From Planctomycetota bacterium (GTDB lineage: Bacteria; Planctomycetota; Phycisphaerae; Phycisphaerales; SM1A02), in NCBI GenBank assembly GCA_021414025.1, contig JAIOPG010000004.1, positions 304,948 to 368,947 on the forward strand: a stretch of 64,000 nt of DNA, in the 5' to 3' direction. Within the stretch, counting starts at the first letter, position 1; every line of letters starts with the position of its first letter. The notes beneath the pieces were generated by a model, which saw only the letters and a program-made list of their open reading frames with translations, ran no database searches and had not been told where the DNA came from. Positions 23,968-31,009 of the stretch are shown in pieces. The position numbers and the translations under genes were made by a program.

Positions 23968-25050
23968 ATGAAGATCGCTCTCGTCGCCCCGGTCATGATT
24001 TGCACCGCAGCGCTTTTGGCCGACATTGTCGTCGACGGAACTCTTGATGCTGATTATGGAAATGCGAAGTCCGGCCAGGTTGTGCACACCGGATTCGGCA
24101 ATGCCAGCGATGGCGTGAACAGTTTCGCCAACGGCTCCGAGCTCGACGGCGGCTTCATGAAAGTCGACATCGAAAACGGCTACCTCTACCTCTTCCTCTC
24201 GGGCAACCTGGAGAGCAACTTCAACAAGCTCGAGGTCTTCATCGACAGCGTTCCCGGCGAAGGCCAGAATGTGCTTCGCAGCGACAACGCCGATGTCGAC
24301 TTCAACGGCCTCAACAAGATGGGCGAGGACACCGTCAACGCCATCCAAGGCCTCAAGTTCGACGCGGATTTCGCGCCGGACTTCTACCTGACCACGACCT
24401 TGGGCGGCGATCCCATCACACAGTACGCCAACATCGCCCAGCTCCTGACGGCGGGCGGCGGTGTCGGTGCTTACATCGGCAGCGGACCCTTCGCAGGTCC
24501 GGATGCGACCAACCTGCTCGATGACACGGTCTATGGATGCCAGCTCTCGATCAACAACGCCAACACCGCCGGCGTGGGCGGAGAACTTGAATTTCCCGGC
24601 TCAGGCTGCGGCGTGGTCACCGGCATCGAGATGAAGATTCCGCTGGTCCTGCTGGGCTGGGACGGCTCCTCGGACCTCAAGGTCTGCGCGTTCATCAACG
24701 GCGGCGGACACGATTACGCCAGCAATCAATTCCTGGGCTCGCTCCCGGCCTTCAGCGGCAATCTGGGCGGCGACGGCAGCGGCGGATACATCGGCGGCTT
24801 CCCCGCTGCGCTTCGATTCGATCTCTCAACGATCGATGGCAACCAGTTCTTCAGCATGTCCGATCCGGACGCCTGCGTGGCGTGCTTCGGCGACATGGAT
24901 GGATCCGGTGAAGTGGACGGCGGCGACATCGGCCTCGTGCTTCTGGACTTCGGTCCCTGCCCGGGCTGCCCGACCGATCTTGACGGATCCGGCGAAGTGG
25001 ACGGCGGCGACATCGGCCTTGTGCTGCTGAGCTTCGGCGCCTGCCCCTGA
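23968..25050 (+). CDS. Secreted protein with dockerin-like C-terminal tail, copy 1
   Basis: 360 residues from the ATG at 23968 (TTGGAGAATGAA upstream supplies GGAG). Signal peptide about 1-18 with likely cleavage near LLA/DIV. The central 285 residues form a Gly/Asp/Asn-rich, probably beta-rich domain I do not recognise (for example LYLFLSGNLESNFNKLEVFI). The last 53 residues hold two dockerin-like loops, DMDGSGEVDGGD and DLDGSGEVDGGD, each followed by IGLVLL.FG and joined by PCPGC. Such loops bind calcium in dockerins; whether this tail binds a cohesin or acts in sorting is unknown. A nearly identical paralogue follows. Confidence 0.85.
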   Translation: MKIALVAPVMICTAALLADIVVDGTLDADYGNAKSGQVVHTGFGNASDGVNSFANGSELDGGFMKVDIENGYLYLFLSGNLESNFNKLEVFIDSVPGEGQNVLRSDNADVDFNGLNKMGEDTVNAIQGLKFDADFAPDFYLTTTLGGDPITQYANIAQLLTAGGGVGAYIGSGPFAGPDATNLLDDTVYGCQLSINNANTAGVGGELEFPGSGCGVVTGIEMKIPLVLLGWDGSSDLKVCAFINGGGHDYASNQFLGSLPAFSGNLGGDGSGGYIGGFPAALRFDLSTIDGNQFFSMSDPDACVACFGDMDGSGEVDGGDIGLVLLDFGPCPGCPTDLDGSGEVDGGDIGLVLLSFGACP

Positions 25051-25079
25051 GTCGGCATCGAGAGATTGAGATTGAATTC

Positions 25080-25109
25080 AAATCCCCCGGCTTCGAGCCG
25101 GGGGATTTT
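25080..25109 (+). terminator. Intrinsic terminator, copy 1
   Basis: AAATCCCCCGGCT-TCG-AGCCGGGGGATTT, a 13-bp perfect stem with a three-base loop, running into TTTTC. Thirty bases after the stop of copy 1. Confidence 0.85.
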
Positions 25110-25217
25110 CATTTCAAGGTTCCATGGCCATCAGCGCAAAAGTTGCTTTGATTGGCGAGAAACAAGGTTCTTGAGCAAGGCGTGCTCCTGAATCGAATTG
25201 AAAAATCAAAAAACCGC

Positions 25218-25245
25218 TTGGATATTGGTCATACGAGGCTATCTT
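25218..25245 (+). promoter_or_regulatory. Promoter of dockerin-tailed protein, copy 2
   Basis: TTGGAT (25218-25223), 16-bp spacer, TATCTT (25240-25245), identical boxes to copy 1. Confidence 0.55.
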
Positions 25246-25313
25246 GAGTGAACGAGCGGTCGGACCTGTTACAGCCCTGTTCGGCGGCCGCTCACCTTTT
25301 TTTGGAGAAAGAA

Positions 25314-26396
25314 ATGAAGATTGCTCTCGTCGCCCCGATCATGATTTGCACCGCAGCTCTTTTGGCCGACATCGTCGTCGACGGAACTCGTGACGCGGAC
25401 TATGGGAACGCCAAGGCTGTCCAGAATGTGCACACCGGATTCGGCAACGCCACCGACGGCGTCAACAGTTACGCCAATGGCTCCGAGCTGGACGCGGGTT
25501 TTATCAAGATCGATTCCGACAACGGCTACCTGTACCTTTTCCTCTCCGGCAACCTTGAGAGCAACTTCAACAAGCTTGAAGTCTTCATCGACAGCATTCC
25601 CGGCGAGGGCCAGAATGTGCTTCGCAGCGACAACGCCGATGTCGACTTCAACGGCCTCAATAAGATGGGCGAGGACACCGTCAACGCCATCCAGGGGCTC
25701 AAGTTTGACGAAGGTTTCGCCCCGGACTTCTACCTGACCACGACCCTCGGCGGCGATCCCATCACGCAGTACGCCAACATCGCCCAGCTCCTGACGGCGG
25801 GTGGCGGCGTCGGCGCCTACATCGGCAGCGGACCTTTCGCAGGTCCGGACGCGAACAACCTGCTTGATGACACGGTCTACGGATGCCAGCTCTCGATCAA
25901 CAACTCCAACGTGTTGGGCGTCAATGGCGACTCCGACGCTGTCTACGGGGGCTGCGGCGTGAACACCGGCATTGAGATGAAGATTCCGCTGGTCCTGCTG
26001 GGCTGGGATGGCTCCTCGGACATCCGGATCTGCGCGTTCATCAACGGCGGCGGACACGACTACGCCAGCAATCAATTCCTGGGAACGCTTCCGGTTGGTG
26101 CCGGAAACCTCGGCGGCGACGGCGTGGGCGGATACGTCGGCGGCTTCCCCGCAGCGCTGCGGGTCGATTTGGCCAACATGCCCTACCCCCAGAACTTCAG
26201 CGCCTTGAGTTCGGACTTCTGCGAGGCGTGCTTCGGCGACATGGATGGATCCGGTGAAGTGGACGGCGGCGACATCGGCCTGGTGCTGCTGGACTTCGGT
26301 CCCTGTCCGGGCTGCTCGACCGATCTTGACGGATCCGGCGAAGTGGACGGCGGCGACATCGGCCTAGTGCTGCTCAGCTTCGGCGCCTGCCCCTGA
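25314..26396 (+). CDS. Secreted protein with dockerin-like C-terminal tail, copy 2
   Basis: 360 residues, the same length as copy 1. The ATG at 25314 has GGAGAAAGAA upstream. Same signal peptide, central domain and double dockerin-like tail; the CPGC linker becomes CPGCS instead of CPGCP. Substitutions include a short Asp/Tyr/Gly-rich difference near residue 200 and a different stretch just before the tail (YPQNFSALSSDF). Both copies keep an even set of Cys residues. Location beside the alpha-glucan locus hints at an extracellular role in it, but the central domain gives no catalytic signature. Confidence 0.85.
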   Translation: MKIALVAPIMICTAALLADIVVDGTRDADYGNAKAVQNVHTGFGNATDGVNSYANGSELDAGFIKIDSDNGYLYLFLSGNLESNFNKLEVFIDSIPGEGQNVLRSDNADVDFNGLNKMGEDTVNAIQGLKFDEGFAPDFYLTTTLGGDPITQYANIAQLLTAGGGVGAYIGSGPFAGPDANNLLDDTVYGCQLSINNSNVLGVNGDSDAVYGGCGVNTGIEMKIPLVLLGWDGSSDIRICAFINGGGHDYASNQFLGTLPVGAGNLGGDGVGGYVGGFPAALRVDLANMPYPQNFSALSSDFCEACFGDMDGSGEVDGGDIGLVLLDFGPCPGCSTDLDGSGEVDGGDIGLVLLSFGACP

Positions 26397-26428
26397 GTCG
26401 GCGGCGTTCCAAGTTTGTGTTTGAATTC

Positions 26429-26460
26429 AAATCCCCCGGCTTCGCGCCGGGGGATTTTAT
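26429..26460 (+). terminator. Intrinsic terminator, copy 2
   Basis: AAATCCCCCGGC-TTCGC-GCCGGGGGATTT followed by TATTTT. Lies between the convergent stops of copy 2 and malK and probably serves mainly the plus strand. Confidence 0.8.
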
Positions 26461-26497
26461 TTTCAAGGTGCAGGCGAACGATTCGCCGGGAGTGCGA

Positions 26498-27640
26498 TCA
26501 GCCGATCCGCTTGCCGGATTCGCCGGGCTCGAAGAGATGGGCGCGGGCGAGATCGATCCCAGCTGTGATCGTGTCGCCTTCCTTGATCGAGCCGTCGGGT
26601 CCGCAGCGGGAGACCAGCCGCTGGCCCGAGGCTTGAAGCACCACATCCATGCGGTCGCCATAGTGCTCGACCGCTTCCACGGTTGCGGAAAATCCGCCCG
26701 CTGCTTTTAACGCCACATGCTCGGGGCGGATTCCAAGAACAACGCTCCGCGAGCCGTTGGAGACCAGCGGTTTCCAAGCATCGACGGTTCCCTGAAAGAG
26801 AAGCGACCCGGCACGGATGGCGAGGCCCGCCCCGTTGGAGGCGAGGATGCCTTCGAGCATGTTCATGGTCGGCGTGCCCACGAAGGAGGCGACAAATCGA
26901 TTGGCCGGCCGCGAATAAATCTCCTGCGGCGCGGCGATCTGCTGCGTCAGACCATCCTTGAGCACCACCACGCGATCGCCCAGGCTCATGGCCTCCTCCT
27001 GGTCGTGGGTGACATAGACCATGGTCGCGCCGAGGCGGCGATGCAACATGCGCAACTCAGCGCGCATCTCCACGCGAAGCTTGGCGTCCAAATTCGAGAG
27101 CGGCTCATCCAGAAGAAAGACCTTCGGCTCGCGCACCAGCGCCCGCCCCAGCGCGACGCGCTGTCGCTGCCCGCCGGAGAGCGCCGCGGGTCGTCGGCCC
27201 AGCAGCTGGGTGATGCCCAGCGTGGCCGCGGCCGCATTCACCTTGCGGGCGATCTCCTCGCGCTCGGCGTTGCGCCCGGCGCGGTAGGAGCCCGAGAGCC
27301 AGGAGCCGATCCGGCTGGGAAACTTTCGCCGCCGCAGCAATCCAAAGGCCATGTTGGCGTCGACGTTCATGTGCGGATAGAGCGCATAGTTCTGGAAGAC
27401 CATGGCGATGTCGCGGCTCTGCGGAGGCAGCTCGTTCACCACCTTCCCGTCGATCTTCATCACCCCCTCGGTCACGGTCTCGAGCCCGGCGATCATGCGC
27501 AGCAGCGTGCTCTTGCCGCAGCCGGAGGGCCCGACCAGGACGGTGAACTCACCGTGGGCGATGCTCAGGTCGACCCCCTCGACGGCGCGGACGCCCCCGG
27601 GATAGATCTTGCCGACGCGCTCGAGTGTGATGGTTGCCAT
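26498..27640 (-). CDS. Sugar ABC transporter ATP-binding protein, MalK/UgpC family
   Basis: 380 residues. Energises import of malto-oligosaccharides, glycerol-phosphate or related sugars. Walker A GPSGCGKST (near 38), Q-loop VFQNYALYPHM, signature LSGGQRQRVALGRAL (near 154), Walker B VFLLDEPLSNLD, switch His THDQEEAM, then the C-terminal OB-type regulatory domain (about 260-380; VVLGIRPEHV is its hallmark). An insertion of about 25 residues precedes the signature. Last gene of binding protein/permease - malG - malK, 28 bp after malG. The neighbouring glucan enzymes favour maltodextrins as substrate. Confidence 0.94.
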   Translation of the reverse strand: MATITLERVGKIYPGGVRAVEGVDLSIAHGEFTVLVGPSGCGKSTLLRMIAGLETVTEGVMKIDGKVVNELPPQSRDIAMVFQNYALYPHMNVDANMAFGLLRRRKFPSRIGSWLSGSYRAGRNAEREEIARKVNAAAATLGITQLLGRRPAALSGGQRQRVALGRALVREPKVFLLDEPLSNLDAKLRVEMRAELRMLHRRLGATMVYVTHDQEEAMSLGDRVVVLKDGLTQQIAAPQEIYSRPANRFVASFVGTPTMNMLEGILASNGAGLAIRAGSLLFQGTVDAWKPLVSNGSRSVVLGIRPEHVALKAAGGFSATVEAVEHYGDRMDVVLQASGQRLVSRCGPDGSIKEGDTITAGIDLARAHLFEPGESGKRIG

Positions 27641-27668
27641 GCGAATCGCTCCGTTGGTGGTCGGCGGG

Positions 27669-28577
27669 TCAGCCCTTGACGGCGCCCTTGCCCAGTCCTT
27701 CGATGAATTGACGCTGCGCCACGAGGAACAGCAGGATGCAGGGGATCATGGTGACCAGGCTGGCCGCCATGAGCAGGTTGACCTTGTTCACGCCGCCGTA
27801 CTGATTGCGGAAACTGTTGAGCGCCACCGCCAGCGTGGCCTGCTCGTCCGAGTGCAGGTAGATCAGCGGCGCCAGAAAATCGTTCCAGGTGAAGATAAAG
27901 GTGAAGACCGCGCAGATCGCGGTCACCGGGCGGCAGAGCGGCAGCATCACATGCCACCAGATGCCCAGCCATCCCCATCCGTCCACCTTGGCGGCTTCGA
28001 CCAATGCCTCAGGCACCTGCGCGATGAACTGCCGGTACATGAAGATGAAGAAGGCGCTGCCGAAAAAAGCTGGGACCACCAGCGGCAGGATCGTGTCGAC
28101 CCATCCCAGATTCCGGAAGAGCAGGAAGAGCGGGACCATCGTGACCTGCCCGGGCAGCATCATGGTGGCCAGCATCAGCAGGAAGAGCGCGTGATTGCCG
28201 CGAAAGCGGATGCGGGCAAGGGCGAAGCCCACCAGACTGGAAGAAAGCACCGTGCCCGCGACCACCAGCGTGGTCACCACAATGCTGTTGGCCAGGGCGT
28301 CGAAGAATCCCTTCCACTTCACGGTGCCCATCTGCGAGAGCGCCTCGCCGAAGTTGCCCCACTGCGGATCGTCGGGGATCAGCTTGAGCAGGTCGCCGCT
28401 CACCGTCGCGGATTGGGCGCGGTCGGGCGTCTGCAGGCTCACCAGCGCCATCCACAGCAGCGGGAAGACGATGATCGCGGTGCCGCAGACCAGCGCGACG
28501 AAGGAGATCGACCGCGTCAGTCCGCCGCCGACGGCGCCGTCGCGTGCGGTGCGGCGGATGGAGTCGGCGCCGCTCAT
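27669..28577 (-). CDS. Sugar ABC transporter permease, MalG family
   Basis: 302 residues from the ATG at 28577, which overlaps the stop of the upstream fusion gene (ATGA). CUT1-type inner-membrane permease with about six helices (first at about 30-50). The EAA loop EALVEAAKVDGWGWLGIWWHVMLPL (key residues EAA...G, near 195) contacts MalK. Ends with the family-typical FIEGLGKGAVKG. It pairs with the MalF domain of the fused protein. Confidence 0.94.
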   Translation of the reverse strand: MSGADSIRRTARDGAVGGGLTRSISFVALVCGTAIIVFPLLWMALVSLQTPDRAQSATVSGDLLKLIPDDPQWGNFGEALSQMGTVKWKGFFDALANSIVVTTLVVAGTVLSSSLVGFALARIRFRGNHALFLLMLATMMLPGQVTMVPLFLLFRNLGWVDTILPLVVPAFFGSAFFIFMYRQFIAQVPEALVEAAKVDGWGWLGIWWHVMLPLCRPVTAICAVFTFIFTWNDFLAPLIYLHSDEQATLAVALNSFRNQYGGVNKVNLLMAASLVTMIPCILLFLVAQRQFIEGLGKGAVKG

Positions 28578-30979
28578 CGGCGCAGACCCTCGTAGTGCAC
28601 CAGGCTCCGGCTTCCGCGCAGCGTGATCATGGTGAAGAAGAGCGTGATCAGCAGCAGGATCCACGCCATGGCGCTGGCGTAGCCCATCTCGTAGAACTCG
28701 AAGGCCTGGTTGTAGAGGTAGAGCACGTAAAAGCGGGTGAGGTCGCCCGGCTCGCCACCGGTCATGATGAAGGCCTGGGTGAAGACCTGGAAGCAGGCGA
28801 TGATCGACATGACCACGTTGAAGAGGATCACCGGACTCAGCATGGGCAGCGTGACGCGGAAGAAGCGGCCGACCGCGCCCACGCCGTCGATGCGCGCCGC
28901 TTCATGCAGTTCTTCGGGAACGCCCTGCAATCCCGCCAGATAGATCATCATGCCGCCGCCCACCATCCAGAAGCCCATGATGGCAAAGGCAGGGGCGCCC
29001 CACACCGCGGCGTCGCGGCCGAACCAGTCGGGCGGCGTCGCGCCGAACACATGCAGCAGCGGCCGAAGGGCCGCGTTCATCAAGCCGCCGTCGGTGTCGA
29101 AGACCCAGCGCCACAGCACCGCCACGCCCACGCCCGCCAGCACGCTGGGCAGGTACCACGCCGCGCGGAAGAAGTGAATGCCGCGGATCTTCTGGTTCAT
29201 CAGCAGCGCCGCCAGCAGCGCCAGGATCTGCCCGCCCGGCACCACAATGATCGTGTAGTACAGGGTGACCTTCAGGCTGGCGATAAAGCGCTCATCGTGA
29301 CCAAGCAGCTGGCGATAGTTGCCCCAACCAACCCAGGTGGCCTGGTCAAGCGTGCTCACGCCGCGCCACTTGGCGAAACCCAGCAGCAGACTCATGACGA
29401 TGGGAAAGGCCATGAAGACGATGAAGCCCAGCACCCAGGGAGAGACCAGCAGCCAGCCCCAGCGAGCCTCGCGAGTGGCGCCGAGATCGCCGTGCGGTCG
29501 CAATGCGAACCAGGCCAGGATGGCGATCGCGATGAAGGCGCAGAGTGAAAGCGCCCAGCCCAGCGGCGCCCAGGGGAAGGGCTCGAACCCGGCGCGTGCC
29601 AGGGGGCTCGTCGTTTCCGCAGTCCACATCCGGTTGAAATCATCCACCGATTGCTGCACGGTTTGATCGCCCACCTTCAAGGAGCGGTCAAGCGTGGCGC
29701 CAAGCAACTGCTCAAAGCGAGGATTCGCCGGCCAGTCCACCACCTGTGCGGCCGGAGCGGGATCGAGAAAACCCTGGTTGTTCAGCGGCTTCTTGCTTGC
29801 ATCCAGGAAAGCGGGGCTTTCCGCGACCGAGCGGATGGTCGGAATCGCAAGGCCCAGCTTCGCGCCGCTGATCTGCGCCTCCGGTCCCGTGAGCCAGCGG
29901 ATCAATTTCCACGCCGACTCCTTGTTGCGGCTCTGCTTGGCCATGGACCAGGAGACGGTGGCGATGACATTGCCCTCCGCCGCGCCGCGCGGCAGCGGCG
30001 CGTAGTCCCAGTCGAAGTCGCGGATGCGCCGGTACTCGGGCACCACCCAGCGCCCGAAGGGTCCGGCCATGCCCACGCGTCCAGTGGTGAATACCGCCAC
30101 GCCGGTGGCGAGCTTGCTGCGGCCGCTGGTGAGCGTGTTGGTCTCATCCTGGCGCCAGGAGCGCAGGCGATCCAGCACTGCCTTGACCTTGGGATCGTCC
30201 AGTCGCGGGTCGTCGTAATCGGCGCCGCGCACCTCAAGTCCCTCGCTGCGCAGATAGGCGCGGACCATCATCGGCCAGGTCACGAATTCGCTGCCGATGC
30301 AGGGATCGCCGTTGGCATTCTTCAGCTTGGCGATGGCCCGCGCGTCGGCAATGTATTCATCCCAGGTCCAGCCTTTGGAGGGGAAGGCGAGCCCGGCCCT
30401 GCGGAAGAGATCCTTGTTGTAGTAGAAGCCGACGGTGGTGAAGTCCTTGGGGATTCCGTAGAGCGGGCCGCTGCCCGCGGACTTTCCGTCGAACCGGAAG
30501 GCGGCCACGGTGGTCGGGTAGAAGTCCTCCAGCTTGATCCGCTCCTCGACGGCGCCTGCCTGATCGAGTTCCAAGTATTTGTCGAGCGGTTCGACCAGCC
30601 CCATCTCCGAAAAACCGGCGACGCGCTCGGCGCCGACATAAAAAACATCGGGCGGCTCCCCCGAGGCGAGCATGGTCTGCAGCTTGGTGTAGAAGCTTGC
30701 GGCATCACCGGGATTGATGCGGCGAACGCGGATGCCGGGATTTCGGGCCTCGAAGCTCCTCAAGCTGTCGTCGACGATGCGGTCCTCCTCGGGGCCGCCC
30801 TCGCCCGACCAGTGCATCACCACCAGCTCCTGCTTGATCTGTGCGGCTTGGCGCCAGTGCGTCCAGAGCCGCAAGCCCACCCGGCCGAAACTCCAGGCCA
30901 CCAGCGCGACGGCCGCGAACGCGAAGAACCCGCGGGCGAGGCTCGCAATGGATTGCCGGAGTGCTCTACCGCGAGGCAT
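28574..30979 (-). CDS. Fused sugar-binding protein and MalF-type ABC permease
   Basis: 801 residues in one open frame. Parts: N-terminal membrane helix (about 15-38); a family 1 extracellular solute-binding domain (about 50-450) with LVVMHWSGEGGPEEDRIVDD, DVFYVGAERV, LYGIPKDFTTVGFYYNKDLF and AWKLIRWLTGPEAQ; a further helix (about 465-487); and a MalF-type permease (about 500-801) with WLLVSPWVLGFIVFMAFP and EAA loop EELHEAARIDGVGAVGRFF (near 690). Normally these are separate proteins. The helix-helix topology would hold the binding domain on the outer face next to the pore. ATG 30979 is used because the frame further upstream lies over the divergent GH13 gene. A TATACT box ends six bases before it. 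Confidence 0.93.
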   Translation of the reverse strand: MPRGRALRQSIASLARGFFAFAAVALVAWSFGRVGLRLWTHWRQAAQIKQELVVMHWSGEGGPEEDRIVDDSLRSFEARNPGIRVRRINPGDAASFYTKLQTMLASGEPPDVFYVGAERVAGFSEMGLVEPLDKYLELDQAGAVEERIKLEDFYPTTVAAFRFDGKSAGSGPLYGIPKDFTTVGFYYNKDLFRRAGLAFPSKGWTWDEYIADARAIAKLKNANGDPCIGSEFVTWPMMVRAYLRSEGLEVRGADYDDPRLDDPKVKAVLDRLRSWRQDETNTLTSGRSKLATGVAVFTTGRVGMAGPFGRWVVPEYRRIRDFDWDYAPLPRGAAEGNVIATVSWSMAKQSRNKESAWKLIRWLTGPEAQISGAKLGLAIPTIRSVAESPAFLDASKKPLNNQGFLDPAPAAQVVDWPANPRFEQLLGATLDRSLKVGDQTVQQSVDDFNRMWTAETTSPLARAGFEPFPWAPLGWALSLCAFIAIAILAWFALRPHGDLGATREARWGWLLVSPWVLGFIVFMAFPIVMSLLLGFAKWRGVSTLDQATWVGWGNYRQLLGHDERFIASLKVTLYYTIIVVPGGQILALLAALLMNQKIRGIHFFRAAWYLPSVLAGVGVAVLWRWVFDTDGGLMNAALRPLLHVFGATPPDWFGRDAAVWGAPAFAIMGFWMVGGGMMIYLAGLQGVPEELHEAARIDGVGAVGRFFRVTLPMLSPVILFNVVMSIIACFQVFTQAFIMTGGEPGDLTRFYVLYLYNQAFEFYEMGYASAMAWILLLITLFFTMITLRGSRSLVHYEGLRR

Positions 30980-30985
30980 CGAATG

Positions 30986-30991
30986 AGTATA
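30986..30991 (-). promoter_or_regulatory. -10-like TATACT before the binding-protein/permease gene
   Basis: Minus-strand TATACT, five of six matches to consensus, six bases from the ATG at 30979. It lies in the 30-bp gap between two divergent start codons, so transcription would begin at the start codon. Confidence 0.5.
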
Positions 30992-31009
30992 TGGTTCGCA
31001 AACTGATCC

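Larger units (their letters stand above)
23868..25120 (+). repeat. Tandem duplication, unit 1 (promoter to terminator)
   Basis: About 1.25 kb that recurs at 25214-26469, offset 1346 bp. The match begins at CCGCTTGGATATTGGTCAT and runs through promoter, leader, gene and terminator to TTCAAGGT. Both genes are exactly 1083 bp. About 93 bp of unrelated sequence separates the units. Confidence 0.9.
25214..26469 (+). repeat. Tandem duplication, unit 2 (promoter to terminator)
   Basis: Second copy of the 23868-25120 unit. Differences concentrate at synonymous positions and in a few protein segments (around residues 195-210 and 285-305), so the duplication is not very recent and both copies have been kept open. 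Confidence 0.9.
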
